Of a stretch of 64,000 nt of DNA, positions 1-8,519 are shown piece after piece. Below the pieces are notes generated by a model, which did no database searches, was not told where the DNA came from, and saw nothing but the letters and a program-made list of their open reading frames with translations. How positions within the stretch are numbered: position 1 is the first letter of the stretch; every line of letters starts with the position of its first letter. A program made the translations under genes and the position numbers. Origin of the DNA: Aeromicrobium sp. Root495 (GTDB lineage: Bacteria > Actinomycetota > Actinomycetes > Propionibacteriales > Nocardioidaceae). The DNA lies in the NCBI RefSeq assembly GCF_001426755.1, contig NZ_LMFJ01000001.1:1173846-1237845 (forward strand). Direction: 5' to 3'.

Positions 1-2
1 GC

Positions 3-422
3 GACAGCGACGTGATCGAGACGGCCGAGTCGAGCGCGACGGTCGAACTGGCTGCCGCGGCCCTGGGCGTGGAGCCCGCGCGCATCGCCAAGACGCTCGG
101 GTTCTACGACGCCGACGGCGGCGCGATCCTCGTCGTGGCTGCAGGTGACGCGCGGATCGACAACGCAGGGTTCAAGGCGGCGTTCGGCCTGAAGGCCAAG
201 ATGCTCAAGGGTGACGACGTGGAGCGGCTCTCCGGCCACGCCCCGGGCGGGCTGTGCCCGTTCGCCAACCCGCCCGAGGCGAAGGTCTACCTCGACGAGT
301 CGCTCAGACGCTTCGCGTCCGTCTTTCCTGCGGTCGGGAACGCGGCTTCGGCCGTCGAGCTGACGCCTGAGGACATCGAGCAGGTGGCCGAGCCCGAGGG
401 ATGGGTTGCTGTCACGAAGTAG
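3..422 (+). CDS. YbaK/EbsC-family aminoacyl-tRNA deacylase, 5' end cut off
   Basis: The visible part is about 139 residues, open at the left edge of the window. YbaK/ProX-type domains hydrolyse mischarged aminoacyl-tRNAs (typically Cys- or Ala-tRNAPro) in the cytoplasm. Visible family marks are the RIAKTLGF stretch, with the Lys expected in the active site, and the glycine-rich GHAPGGLCPF loop near the substrate pocket. Family members are about 155-165 residues, so only a short N-terminal piece is missing. The GTG at position 12 is in frame, but starting there would remove the first strand of the fold, so I treat the gene as partial. The exact tRNA substrate cannot be told from the sequence. 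Confidence 0.8.
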   Translation, partial: DSDVIETAESSATVELAAAALGVEPARIAKTLGFYDADGGAILVVAAGDARIDNAGFKAAFGLKAKMLKGDDVERLSGHAPGGLCPFANPPEAKVYLDESLRRFASVFPAVGNAASAVELTPEDIEQVAEPEGWVAVTK

Positions 423-453
423 TCCGAGGGATCTGCATCGCGCACCCCCAGTC

Positions 454-511
454 GGGCCGGAAGTCGATTCCTCCGTCCCGCGGGCCGGATCTAGATTCCT
501 TCGTCCCCCGG
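454..511. repeat. Two tandem copies of a 28-bp unit
   Basis: Two imperfect copies (454-483 and 482-511, period 28) share GGGCCGGA, GATTCCT and CGTCCC blocks. They fill most of the gap between the stop codons of two convergent genes (422 and 516). The second copy contains the palindrome ATCTAGAT. No coding role is visible; a terminator or protein-binding role is possible but unproven. Confidence 0.55.
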
Positions 512-515
512 AGGG

Positions 516-719
516 TCAGTCGACGTCGGCGGTGCCGAGGGCGTCGAGACGGATCCAGCCGTCGTCCTGCTTCTTCTCCAGGCGCAGCTGACGGCCCTCG
601 TCCACACCGGGACCCTCGAAGGGGTGCGCCGAGCGCCAGGAGATGGCCGCCTGGTCGTGCTCCAGCTCGTCCTCGGCGACGACGGCGCCGTTCTCGTCGG
701 TCAGTCGGTACGTAGACAT
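516..719 (-). CDS. Small conserved-looking hypothetical protein
   Basis: This 67-residue acidic, soluble protein has no signal peptide or membrane segment. It opens MSTYRLTDENGAVVAEDELE, a beta-hairpin-like start, and ends with a DGWIRLDALG strand, so it may be a small beta-rich fold. I do not recognise a family. A GGTGGAG sequence lies only 2 nt before the ATG, too close for a standard ribosome site, so the start is uncertain. It lies 34 bp after the acetoacetate-decarboxylase-like gene on the same strand and could be the last gene of that operon. Confidence 0.6.
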   Translation of the reverse strand: MSTYRLTDENGAVVAEDELEHDQAAISWRSAHPFEGPGVDEGRQLRLEKKQDDGWIRLDALGTADVD

Positions 720-753
720 GACTCCACCGTGTCACCGGAGGAGCGAGGTCGCA

Positions 754-1347
754 TCAGCGCCGACCGAAGACCAGGTTGAAGCGGGGGATGAGCAGGGTGA
801 ACAGCTGGCGGCCGCCCTCGAGGTGGGCCAGAGGCCCGGTGAACGACCAGCGGGCGCGAGCCGACGCCAGCCTGACGCGACCCCGCACCGGCGTCACGAG
901 AGCCGCGCCGTCGCGCTCCTGGGCGATCCGGAACCCCAGCGGGATCCGACCGGGGAGCGCTCGCACCGACCGCAGCGTCGCCGAGCCGATGCCGTCGGCG
1001 ACGTACGACGTGGGCGGCACGAGCCCGAACTCGGCCAGGTCCTTCGGGATGGCCCACAGCTCGCGTCCGCCGTCGCGTGACGCGGGGGAGTCGACCCAGA
1101 TGTGGGTGATCCACACCCGGGGTCGCAGTCCCTGGCGCACGAGCACGGTGGCCATGATCTCGTCGTACTGCAGCGGGCTCGGCTCCTCGTAGCGGAAGAA
1201 CGCGGTGGTCACGAGTGCGCGCCGACCGATCTTCACGATGCGGGTGCCGGGCGGGGGAGTGCCGACGCGCTCGGCCGGCACGAGGAACGACGTCGCGAGG
1301 GCCTGCCCGTGCAGGTCCCACGGCTCCTCGGGGTAGCTCACGCCCAT
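754..1347 (-). CDS. Acetoacetate decarboxylase-like protein
   Basis: This 197-residue protein resembles the acetoacetate decarboxylase superfamily. The key stretch is GGRELWAIPKDLAEF at about residues 93-107, where Lys102 is at the place of the Schiff-base lysine of true acetoacetate decarboxylases; WITHIWVDSP just before it is also family-like. Characterised members decarboxylate beta-keto acids or act as lyases or hydratases on related carbonyl compounds; the substrate here is unknown. Its ATG overlaps the end of the monooxygenase gene by 10 bp, so the two are probably co-translated and may act in sequence on a ketone or keto acid. It is shorter than the roughly 245-residue clostridial enzyme. 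Confidence 0.75.
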   Translation of the reverse strand: MGVSYPEEPWDLHGQALATSFLVPAERVGTPPPGTRIVKIGRRALVTTAFFRYEEPSPLQYDEIMATVLVRQGLRPRVWITHIWVDSPASRDGGRELWAIPKDLAEFGLVPPTSYVADGIGSATLRSVRALPGRIPLGFRIAQERDGAALVTPVRGRVRLASARARWSFTGPLAHLEGGRQLFTLLIPRFNLVFGRR

Positions 1348-2777
1348 GCGAACGCCTCGGGCTCCAGGGTGCGGGTCCGACGCTCGTAGGGCTTGGTGGC
1401 GCCGGGCCAGTTGGACGTGATCCGGCCCGACGGGTGCCGGTACCAGGAGTCGCAGTGCGACCAGGCCGAGCTGTCGAGCTCGTCCTGGACCTGCGCGTCG
1501 TAGGCGGCCTCGGCCTCGGGCGTCACCTCGACGGTCGTGTACCCGCCGCCCTGCATCCGGTCGAGCACCTGCACCATGTGCCGGGCCTGCGCCTCGAGCA
1601 TGTAGATGATCGAGCCGCCGCCGAGGTTGGTGTTGGGTCCGTAGGAGATGAGCAGGTTGGGGAAGCCGGGCGCGTGGACGCCCAGGTAGGCGTGCGCGCC
1701 GTCGGTCCACTGCGTGGCGAGCTTCTGGCCGCCCCGACCGGTGATGTCGATCGAGGACAGGAAGTCCTGCGACTCGAAGCCCGTGCCGTAGATGATGACG
1801 TCGACCTCGTGCTCGGCACCGTCCGCCGTCACGACGCTGGTGGGGGTGACGCGCACGATCCGCTCGTCGACGAGGTCGACGTCGTCGCGGTTGACCGTGG
1901 GGTAGAAGTTGTTGGAGAACAGGATGCGCTTGCACCCGATGGGGTAGTCGGGCGTGAGCTTGGCGCGCAGCTCGGGGTCGTCGATCCTGGCCTTGAGGTG
2001 GCGCAGGGCGATGGTCTTCTCCACCGCCGCCGTGGGCGTGCCGTCCTCGAGACCGTGGGAGAACTGCTCGCCGAACAGCCAGAACAGCGGGCGCTCGGCG
2101 CGGATGGCCGGGCGGTACCACTTCGGGAACGGCCCGTCGGGCTTGGGCAGGATGTAGTTGGCCGACCGCTGGAACAGGGTCGTGTGCGCCGCTTTGGGCG
2201 CGATCTGCGGGACGTACTGGATGGCGCTCGCGCCGACGCCCACCGCAGCGACCCGCTTGCCGGTGAGCTCCACGTCGTGGTCCCACTCGGCGGAGTGGAA
2301 CCAGTCGCCCTCGAAGTCCTCGATGCCGGGGACGGGAGGCAGCGTCGGGCGGGAGAGCTGGCCGATGGCGCTCACGAGCAGGTCGACGACCTGCTCGGTC
2401 CCGTCGCCAAAGGCGACGGTCCACTGCGAGCCCTTCTCGTCCCATGTGGCGCCGACGACCTCGTGACCGAGCTGCACGAGCGGGGTGATCCCTTCCTCGT
2501 CGGCGACCCGGTTCAGGTAGGCGAGGATCTCCTCCTGCAGGGCGTAGCGACGCGACCACTGCGTGTTCACCGCCCACGAGAACGAGTACAGGGGAGAGGG
2601 GACGTCGCAGCCGGCGCCGGGGTAGGTGTTGTCGCGCCAGACGCCGCCGAGGGCGTCGGCACGCTCCCACAGGCGCAGGTCGGTGTAGCCGGCGCGGAGC
2701 AGCTCGTGGGCCACGGCGATGGCGCCGAAGCCCGAGCCGATGATGCCGATCGACGGGCCGGACGGGGTGCGGGTCAT
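1338..2777 (-). CDS. Baeyer-Villiger-type flavin monooxygenase
   Basis: This 479-residue cytoplasmic enzyme would use FAD and NADPH to insert oxygen into ketones, giving esters or lactones, or to oxygenate heteroatoms. Seen directly: an N-terminal FAD Rossmann motif GSGFGA (residues 14-19), the fingerprint F-x-G-x3-H-x3-W-D at residues 155-166, which is the Baeyer-Villiger signature, and a second nucleotide motif GVGASA (180-185). Length fits the shorter type I flavin monooxygenases. The ATG overlaps the TetR stop codon by 4 bp and the stop overlaps the decarboxylase-like gene, so TetR, monooxygenase and decarboxylase form one coupled minus-strand operon. The substrate is unknown; a steroid-derived or cyclic ketone is only a guess from the neighbouring ChoD-like gene. 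Confidence 0.88.
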   Translation of the reverse strand: MTRTPSGPSIGIIGSGFGAIAVAHELLRAGYTDLRLWERADALGGVWRDNTYPGAGCDVPSPLYSFSWAVNTQWSRRYALQEEILAYLNRVADEEGITPLVQLGHEVVGATWDEKGSQWTVAFGDGTEQVVDLLVSAIGQLSRPTLPPVPGIEDFEGDWFHSAEWDHDVELTGKRVAAVGVGASAIQYVPQIAPKAAHTTLFQRSANYILPKPDGPFPKWYRPAIRAERPLFWLFGEQFSHGLEDGTPTAAVEKTIALRHLKARIDDPELRAKLTPDYPIGCKRILFSNNFYPTVNRDDVDLVDERIVRVTPTSVVTADGAEHEVDVIIYGTGFESQDFLSSIDITGRGGQKLATQWTDGAHAYLGVHAPGFPNLLISYGPNTNLGGGSIIYMLEAQARHMVQVLDRMQGGGYTTVEVTPEAEAAYDAQVQDELDSSAWSHCDSWYRHPSGRITSNWPGATKPYERRTRTLEPEAFAWA

Positions 2778-3358
2778 GAGGGTTCCTTCGTGGCGAACAG
2801 CAGGACGGTGTCGGTCAGGAGGTCCGAGGCCTCGGCGCGCGTCAAGGTCCCGCGCACCAGCCACTCCCGGCAGACGGACTTGAAGAGCGAGGCGGTGGCG
2901 CGCAGGCGAGCCCGCAGGAGGGGCGAGTCGGGCAGGCCGATGGCGTCGAGGGTGAGCCGGGCGGCGTGGTCGTCGGCCTCGTCGACCACCACCTGCAGGT
3001 CGGAGCTGCCGTGCAGGTTGGCGGCTCCGGAGACGGCGACCCAGGCCTGGCCGTACGTCTCGGCGGCGTCGAGGATCCACTCGACGGTCCGCCGCACACG
3101 CTCGTCGAGCGGGAGGTGGCTGAGGTCGGGCAGCTCGCTCTCCGGCATGCGGATGGAGGAGCGCATCACCTCGATGAAGAGGTCGCGCTTGCTGCCGAAG
3201 TAGTGGTTGATGAGGCCGCGGGCCACCCCGGCGGCCTCGGCCAGCTCTGCGGTGGAGATGTCGTTGAACGGGCGCGCGAGGTAGAGCGGGCGCACCGCGT
3301 CGATGATCTGGCGACGGCGGGTCTCGGGCTCGAGACGCCGGGCCGTGGAGGAGGTCAC
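2774..3358 (-). CDS. TetR-family transcriptional repressor
   Basis: This 194-residue regulator has a helix-turn-helix at about residues 24-60 (STAELAEAAGVARGLINHYF, then GSKRDLFIEVM), the standard TetR DNA-binding layout, followed by an all-helical ligand domain that I cannot assign. Some family members repress their own operon until a small ligand binds. It is the first gene of the coupled monooxygenase/decarboxylase operon and is divergent from the GMC oxidoreductase. The 58-bp gap between the two starts holds one inverted repeat, so it may control both directions. The likely inducer is a substrate or product of the adjacent oxidases. Confidence 0.9.
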   Translation of the reverse strand: MTSSTARRLEPETRRRQIIDAVRPLYLARPFNDISTAELAEAAGVARGLINHYFGSKRDLFIEVMRSSIRMPESELPDLSHLPLDERVRRTVEWILDAAETYGQAWVAVSGAANLHGSSDLQVVVDEADDHAARLTLDAIGLPDSPLLRARLRATASLFKSVCREWLVRGTLTRAEASDLLTDTVLLFATKEPS

Positions 3359-3379
3359 GGCGCCAGTGTGGCGACCTTA

Positions 3380-3394
3380 TTGGCAAACTGTCAA
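3380..3394. promoter_or_regulatory. Candidate TetR operator
   Basis: TTGGCA-AAC-TGTCAA is an inverted repeat with 6-bp arms matching at 5 of 6 positions around a 3-bp centre. It is the only clear palindrome in the 58-bp divergent gap. It covers the likely -35 region of the GMC gene and lies 22 bp before the TetR start, so a bound repressor could block both promoters. The repeat is seen; binding is inferred. Confidence 0.5.
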
Positions 3395-3403
3395 CAGTGG
3401 GTC

Positions 3404-3409
3404 TATCGT
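3404..3409 (+). promoter_or_regulatory. -10 box TATCGT of the GMC oxidoreductase gene
   Basis: TATCGT ends 7 nt before the ATG at 3417, with a TTGGCA -35-like hexamer (3380-3385) 18 nt upstream. Transcription would start at or next to the ATG, and no Shine-Dalgarno sequence is present, so a leaderless mRNA is likely. Confidence 0.5.
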
Positions 3410-3416
3410 GTGGGCC

Positions 3417-5144
3417 ATGGCACATGACTACGACGTCCTGGTGGTGGGCTCCGGCTTCGGCGGCAGCGTGACGGCGCTCCGGCTCACGGAGAAGGGCTAC
3501 CGCGTGGGTGTGATGGAGGCCGGTCGCCGGTTCGCCGACGACGAGCTCCCCGAGACCTCCTGGCGGCTGCGCCGCTACCTGTGGGCCCCTTGGGCCCGCT
3601 GCTTCGGCATCATGCGCATCACGCTGCTCAAGGACGTGCTCATCACGAGCGGCGTAGGCGTGGGTGGCGGCTCCCTCGTGTACGCCAACACGCTCTACGA
3701 GCCGCTCGAGAACTTCTACGCCGACCCGCAGTGGTCGACCATCACGGACTGGCGGTCCGAGCTGGCATCGCACTACGTGCAGGCCAAGAAGATGCTCGGC
3801 GTCACCACGTACCCGGGCCACACCCAGGCCGACGACCTCGTGCAGTCCCTGGCCCGCGACTACGGCGTGGGGGAGACCTTCCACAAGGCCGACGTCGGCG
3901 TGCTGTTCGGCGACGAGCCGGGGGCCGACGTGCCCGACCCGTTCTTCGGCGGCGCCGGACCCGTCCGCAAGGCGTGCATCGACTGCGGCGCCTGCATGAC
4001 GGGCTGCCGCCACAACGCCAAGAACACGCTGGTGAAGAACTACCTGTACCTCGCGGAGCAGGCCGGCGCCGAGGTGCACCCGCTCACGACCGTCCACGAC
4101 GTGAAGCCGCTGGACGGTGGCGGCTACGCGGTGAAGACCCGACGCACGGGCAACGCGCTGCGTCGGCGCACGTTCACGGCCGAGCACGTGGTCTTCGCGG
4201 GCAACGCGCTCAGCACCCAGAACCTGCTGCACCGCCTGCGCCGTCGCTCCCTGCCGAAGCTGTCGGCGCGGATCGGCGAGCTGAGCCGCACCAACTCCGA
4301 GGCGGTCCTGAGCGCACGCTCCTTCGACCCCAAGGCCGACGTCACGCCCGGCGTGGCCATCACGTCGTCGTTCCACCCCGACGACTTCACCCACATCGAG
4401 CCCGTCCGGTACGGACGCGGCTCGGGCGCTCTGAGCCTCATGAACATGGCTCTGCCCGACCGGCCGGGTCCCGGCGGCCGGTTCCGTGCCGTGGTGCGCG
4501 GCTACCGCGTCATGGGCCTGCGCGGGACGCTGCGCCTGCACTCGCCGCGCCGCTGGGCCGAGCAGTCCATCGTCGTGCTGGTCATGCAGTCGCTCGACAA
4601 CTCGATCACCACGTTCCTGAAGCGCGGCCCCTTCGGGACCAAGCTCTCGAGCAAGCAGGGCGAGGGTGAGCCCAACCCCGACTGGATCCCCGTGGCCGAC
4701 CGCGCCGCCAAGGACCTCGCGGAGAAGCTGGGCGGAGTGCCGGGCAGCTCGTTCGGCGAGCTGGCCGGCGTGCCGCTCACGGCGCACTTCATCGGCGGCT
4801 GCCCCATCGGCACCACGATCGAGCACGGCGTCATCGACCCCTACCAGCGCATGTTCGGGCACCCGGGCCTCCACGTGGCCGACGGCTCGGCCATCACGGC
4901 CAACCTCGGGGTGAACCCGTCGCTGACGATCACGGCCCAGGCCGAGCGAGCCATGTCGTTCTGGCCCAACAAGGGCGAGTCGGACCCACGGCCGGCCCTC
5001 GGGGACGAGTACCGGCGCATCGACCCGGTCGCGCCCGCTCGTCCCGCGGTCCCCGAGTCGGCTCCGGCAGCGCTGCTCCTTCCCCTGCCCACGCTCCGCC
5101 CCGAGGCGGCCGCGAAGCCCGAGCAGGAGATCCAGCCCGTCTGA
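3417..5144 (+). CDS. GMC-family oxidoreductase, ChoD-like, with a ferredoxin-like Cys motif
   Basis: This 575-residue FAD-dependent oxidoreductase is of the kind annotated as cholesterol oxidase ChoD in mycobacteria. Seen: the FAD motif [15 protein letters not shown] near the N-terminus, a [13 protein letters not shown] segment typical of this branch, a cysteine cluster C187-x2-C190-x2-C193-x3-C197 that resembles an iron-sulfur binding motif, and the C-terminal block HFIGGCPIG...[13 protein letters not shown] with the expected His and Asn region. No signal peptide is visible, so a cytoplasmic location is likely. The ATG at 3417 is chosen because it starts the FAD strand and follows a -10 box. 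Cholesterol is one possible substrate, but the family is diverse. Divergent from the TetR operon. Confidence 0.85.
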   Translation: MAHDYDVLVVGSGFGGSVTALRLTEKGYRVGVMEAGRRFADDELPETSWRLRRYLWAPWARCFGIMRITLLKDVLITSGVGVGGGSLVYANTLYEPLENFYADPQWSTITDWRSELASHYVQAKKMLGVTTYPGHTQADDLVQSLARDYGVGETFHKADVGVLFGDEPGADVPDPFFGGAGPVRKACIDCGACMTGCRHNAKNTLVKNYLYLAEQAGAEVHPLTTVHDVKPLDGGGYAVKTRRTGNALRRRTFTAEHVVFAGNALSTQNLLHRLRRRSLPKLSARIGELSRTNSEAVLSARSFDPKADVTPGVAITSSFHPDDFTHIEPVRYGRGSGALSLMNMALPDRPGPGGRFRAVVRGYRVMGLRGTLRLHSPRRWAEQSIVVLVMQSLDNSITTFLKRGPFGTKLSSKQGEGEPNPDWIPVADRAAKDLAEKLGGVPGSSFGELAGVPLTAHFIGGCPIGTTIEHGVIDPYQRMFGHPGLHVADGSAITANLGVNPSLTITAQAERAMSFWPNKGESDPRPALGDEYRRIDPVAPARPAVPESAPAALLLPLPTLRPEAAAKPEQEIQPV

Positions 5145-5205
5145 GCGCAGCCTGCTCGCGACCGACCAAGGCAGGGCTGGGCCCGGCACTGAGCCCGCCC
5201 GCCGA

Positions 5206-5211
5206 TACGCT
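5206..5211 (+). promoter_or_regulatory. -10 box TACGCT, probable thrS promoter
   Basis: TACGCT lies in the 124-bp gap before thrS and would give a leader of about 50 nt. No clear -35 box and no T-box specifier or antiterminator structure is visible. Only the -10 match supports this call. Confidence 0.35.
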
Positions 5212-5268
5212 GGTACCAAGCAGCACGGCCCAGCCGTAGGGGTCGTCACGATCGAACGGGGTTCCCGC

Positions 5269-7269
5269 ATGTCCGACCTGACCATCAGCATCGTCGACGG
5301 CGAGGGCGTCCGCCCCACCACGGTCGAGCCCGGCACCAAGGCCTGGCAGCTGTTCGCCGAGACCCCCGAGGTCGTCGCCGCGCGCATCGACGGTGAGCTC
5401 AAGGACCTCAGCGCCGATCTCGTCGACGGGCAGAGCGTGGAGCCCGTCGCCATCGACTCGCCCGACGGTCTCGACATCCTGCGCCACTCGGCCGCCCACG
5501 TCATGGCCCAGGCCGTGCAGGAGCTCTTCCCCGCGGCCAAGCTGGGCATCGGCCCGCCCATCACCGACGGCTTCTACTACGACTTCGACGTCGAGGAGCC
5601 CTTCAAGCCCGAGGACCTCGACGCGATCGAGTCGCGCATGCGCAAGATCGTCAAGGAGGGCCAGAAGTTCTCCCGCCGCGAGATCTCCGACGACGACGCC
5701 CGCGAGGAGCTGTCCGAGGAGCCCTACAAGCTCGAGCTGATCGGCCTCAAGTCGTCCGCCGACGGTGCCGGCATCGAGGGCGCCGCGGAGGGTGCGAGCG
5801 TCGAGGTCGGCGACGGCGGCCTGAGCATCTACGACAACCTCAAGCGCGACGGCTCGCTGGCCTGGAAGGACCTGTGCCGCGGTCCCCACCTTCCCACCAC
5901 CAAGCGCATCCCGGCGTTCAAGCTCATGCGCTCGGCCGCGGCCTACTGGCGCGGCGACGAGAAGAACAAGCAGCTCCAGCGCATCTACGGCACGGCCTGG
6001 CCCACCAAGGAGGCGCTGGAGGAGCACCTGCACCGCATCGAGGAGGCGCAGCGCCGCGACCATCGACGCCTCGGCACGGAGCTCGACCTCTTCAGCTTCC
6101 CCGACGAGATCGGCTCCGGCCTGCCCGTGTTCCACCCCAAGGGTGGCGTCATCAAGCGCGAGATGGAGGACTACGTCCGCCGTCGCCACATCGAGGAGGG
6201 CTTCGAGTACGTCGGTACGCCGCACGTCGCCAAGGAGGGCCTCTTCTACACGTCGGGCCACCTGCCGTACTACGGCGAGGGGATGTTCCCGGCGCTCGAC
6301 CTCGACGGCCAGGAGTATCGCCTCAAGGCCATGAACTGCCCCATGCACAACCTGATCTTCCGCTCGCGCCAGCGCTCGTACCGCGAGCTCCCGCTGCGGC
6401 TGTTCGAGTTCGGGCACGTGTACCGCAACGAGAAGTCGGGGGTCATCCACGGCCTCACGCGCGTGCGCGGGTTCGCGCAGGACGACTCGCACTCCTACGT
6501 CACGCCCGAGCAGGCGCCCGACGAGATCCGCCACCTGCTGCACTTCGTCCTGAGCCTGCTCAAGGACTTCGGCCTGGACGACTTCTACCTCGAGCTGTCC
6601 ACGCGCGACGACACCAAGGACAAGTTCATCGGCTCCGACGAGGAGTGGGCCGTGGCCACGCAGGTCCTGTCCGACGTCGCCACCGAGACGGGCCTCGAGC
6701 TCGTCCCGGACCCCGGCGGAGCGGCCTACTACGGCCCCAAGATCTCTGTGCAGGCACGCGACGCGATCGGCCGGTCATGGCAGATGTCGACGATCCAGTA
6801 CGACTTCAACATGCCGTCGGCTGATCGCTTCAACCTCGAGTACGTGGCGTCGGACGGCACGCGTCAGCAGCCCGTCATGATCCACTCGGCCAAGTTCGGC
6901 TCGATCGAGCGGTTCCTCGGCGTGCTCGTCGAGCACTACGCCGGTGCGTTCCCCCCGTGGCTCGCCCCCGTGCAGGCGGTCGGCATCCCCGTGGCCGAGC
7001 GTCACGAGGACTACCTCTACACGCTGGGCCAGCGCCTCAAGGGCGCCGGCATCCGGTTCGAGGTCGACAGCTCCGACGAGCGCATGCAGAAGAAGATCCG
7101 CACCGCGCAGACGCAGAAGATCCCCTTCATGCTCATCGTGGGCGACAACGACGTCGAGAACGACGCCGTCTCCTTCCGCTACCGCAACGGCGACCAGGAG
7201 AACGGCGTCCCCGTCGACGAGGCCGTCACACGGATCCTCGAGGCCATCGCCTCGCGCGCCCAGGTCTGA
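5269..7269 (+). CDS. thrS: Threonine--tRNA ligase
   Basis: This 666-residue class II synthetase charges tRNAThr. Order of domains: an N-terminal TGS domain (about 1-62), the second additional editing domain beginning [16 protein letters not shown], then the catalytic core with motif 2 ([18 protein letters not shown]) and the zinc ligand Cys in the NCPMHN segment (Cys357), and a C-terminal anticodon-binding domain with [13 protein letters not shown]. The editing domain removes mischarged serine in the family. Length is normal. It heads the thrS–HIT–pgsA order known from mycobacteria. The ATG follows only a weak ACGGGG ribosome site. Confidence 0.97.
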   Translation: MSDLTISIVDGEGVRPTTVEPGTKAWQLFAETPEVVAARIDGELKDLSADLVDGQSVEPVAIDSPDGLDILRHSAAHVMAQAVQELFPAAKLGIGPPITDGFYYDFDVEEPFKPEDLDAIESRMRKIVKEGQKFSRREISDDDAREELSEEPYKLELIGLKSSADGAGIEGAAEGASVEVGDGGLSIYDNLKRDGSLAWKDLCRGPHLPTTKRIPAFKLMRSAAAYWRGDEKNKQLQRIYGTAWPTKEALEEHLHRIEEAQRRDHRRLGTELDLFSFPDEIGSGLPVFHPKGGVIKREMEDYVRRRHIEEGFEYVGTPHVAKEGLFYTSGHLPYYGEGMFPALDLDGQEYRLKAMNCPMHNLIFRSRQRSYRELPLRLFEFGHVYRNEKSGVIHGLTRVRGFAQDDSHSYVTPEQAPDEIRHLLHFVLSLLKDFGLDDFYLELSTRDDTKDKFIGSDEEWAVATQVLSDVATETGLELVPDPGGAAYYGPKISVQARDAIGRSWQMSTIQYDFNMPSADRFNLEYVASDGTRQQPVMIHSAKFGSIERFLGVLVEHYAGAFPPWLAPVQAVGIPVAERHEDYLYTLGQRLKGAGIRFEVDSSDERMQKKIRTAQTQKIPFMLIVGDNDVENDAVSFRYRNGDQENGVPVDEAVTRILEAIASRAQV

Positions 7270-7279
7270 GTGCCACGAC

Positions 7280-7285
7280 TAGGGT
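7280..7285 (+). promoter_or_regulatory. -10 box TAGGGT before the HIT gene
   Basis: TAGGGT ends exactly 7 nt before the GTG at 7293, so the HIT gene may have its own leaderless transcript as well as readthrough from thrS. The overlapping AGGG could also serve as a ribosome site 8 nt before the GTG. Confidence 0.45.
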
Positions 7286-7292
7286 GACCGAC

Positions 7293-7826
7293 GTGACTTC
7301 CGACCGGCTGCAGCGGCTCTGGGCCCCGTACCGGATGGCCTACGTGCGTGGCGAGGAGGCCGACTCCGGCGTCCTGCCCGACGACGGCTGTCCGTTCTGC
7401 CGCATCGCGGCGGGCGGCCAGCAGTCCGAGCTCGTCGTGCACCGGGGGGAGACCGCGTTCGTGGTGCTCAACCTCTACCCGTACAACCCGGGACACCTCA
7501 TGGTCGTGCCCGACCGGCACGTCGCCGACTACACCGAGCTCACGGCCGACGAGACCGTCGAGGTCGCCACGCTCACCCAGCGTGCGCTCGCCGTCACGCG
7601 GGCCGTCTCGCAGCCGCAGGGCTTCAACGTCGGTCTCAACCTGGGCAACGTGTCGGGTGGCTCGCTCGCGCAGCACCTCCACCAGCACGTCGTGCCCCGC
7701 TGGGCCGGCGACGCCAACTTCATGACCGTCCTGGGGCAGACCAAGATCCTGCCGCAGCTCCTCGAGGACACGCGCGACCTCCTCGCCGAGGCCTGGGACT
7801 CCGCACCCGTCAGCAAGGAAGCCTGA
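7293..7826 (+). CDS. HIT-family hydrolase/phosphorylase, Ap4A phosphorylase-like
   Basis: This 177-residue histidine-triad protein contains the catalytic signature QHLHQHVVPRW (H-x-H-x-H) near residue 129. Its orthologue by position in M. tuberculosis (Rv2613c, between thrS and pgsA) is an Ap4A phosphorylase, so cleavage of diadenosine tetraphosphate made by tRNA synthetases is the likely role. A Cys pair in DDGCPFCRIAAGG fits the zinc-binding site of this branch. GTG 7293 is preferred over GTG 7284 because it follows a -10 box and an AGGG. Its stop overlaps the next start by 1 bp. Confidence 0.9.
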   Translation: MTSDRLQRLWAPYRMAYVRGEEADSGVLPDDGCPFCRIAAGGQQSELVVHRGETAFVVLNLYPYNPGHLMVVPDRHVADYTELTADETVEVATLTQRALAVTRAVSQPQGFNVGLNLGNVSGGSLAQHLHQHVVPRWAGDANFMTVLGQTKILPQLLEDTRDLLAEAWDSAPVSKEA

Positions 7827-8458
7827 TGCTCGAACGATTCCGACAGTTCTGGACCAACGTCTGGGCCCCGCTCGCCGACCTCCTGCTCCGGCTCGGGGTC
7901 AAGCCCGACCACGTCACCATCGTCGGCACGATCGGTGTCACGTTCGGCGCTCTCTTCTTCTTCCCGCGCGGCGAGCTGCTCTGGGGCGTCCTCTTCATCA
8001 CCGCCTTCGTCTTCAGCGACATCATGGACGGCTACATGGCACGCGCGTCGGGCCAGGCGAGCAAGTGGGGCGCCTTCCTCGACTCCACCCTCGACCGGGT
8101 CGGCGACGCTGCCATCTTCGGCGGGCTCGCCATCTACTACGTCTCGGTCCACGCCGAGGCCGACCTCGGCTCCACGCGCACGTACTTCTACCTCGCCCTG
8201 GCCTGCCTCGTGCTGGGCAACCTGACGTCGTACGCCCGCGCCCGCGCCGAGGCCCTCGGCATGCAGGCCAAGGGCGGCATCGCGGAGCGGTCGGACCGAC
8301 TGGTCTCCATCCTCGTGATGACGGGGTTCAACGGGATCTTCAACGCCCCGTTCCTGACGGAGATCACGCTGTGGGCCCTGGCGGTGGCCAGCACGATCAC
8401 GGTGTTCCAGCGCATGGCGATCGTGCACAAGCAGGCCGTGCAGGACCCGACGCTCTGA
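7826..8458 (+). CDS. pgsA: Phosphatidylinositol phosphate synthase (CDP-alcohol phosphatidyltransferase)
   Basis: This 210-residue membrane enzyme joins CDP-diacylglycerol to inositol 3-phosphate in actinobacteria, the first step toward phosphatidylinositol. The full CDP-alcohol phosphotransferase signature D-x2-D-G-x2-A-R-x8-G-x3-D-x3-D is visible, starting [14 protein letters not shown] at about residue 67. About six hydrophobic segments surround it. Assignment to inositol phosphate rather than glycerol phosphate rests on position next to the HIT gene, as in mycobacteria (pgsA1). Unlike mycobacteria, no acyltransferase or PimA gene follows; pdxS comes next. Confidence 0.88.
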   Translation: MLERFRQFWTNVWAPLADLLLRLGVKPDHVTIVGTIGVTFGALFFFPRGELLWGVLFITAFVFSDIMDGYMARASGQASKWGAFLDSTLDRVGDAAIFGGLAIYYVSVHAEADLGSTRTYFYLALACLVLGNLTSYARARAEALGMQAKGGIAERSDRLVSILVMTGFNGIFNAPFLTEITLWALAVASTITVFQRMAIVHKQAVQDPTL

Positions 8459-8484
8459 TCCTGGTCTCGCCGGACGGGACGGCG

Positions 8485-8513
8485 TTGGGTCGTGCCGCCG
8501 TCGTTCGTATGAT
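8485..8513 (+). promoter_or_regulatory. Promoter of pdxS (TTGGGT-17-TATGAT)
   Basis: This is the best promoter match in the window: -35 TTGGGT (8485-8490), a 17-bp spacer and -10 TATGAT (8508-8513). The -10 box ends 6 nt before the pdxS GTG at 8520, so the mRNA is predicted to start on or beside the start codon. Confidence 0.65.
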
Positions 8514-8519
8514 GGGGGA

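Noticed and set aside
1215..3203. Plus-strand open frame of 662 codons across the decarboxylase-like, monooxygenase and TetR genes
   Set aside because: It spans three well-supported minus-strand genes in an antisense frame and shows no motifs.
5145..5268. T-box riboswitch before thrS
   Set aside because: The gap is only 124 bp, with no T-box sequence, specifier loop or antiterminator pair.
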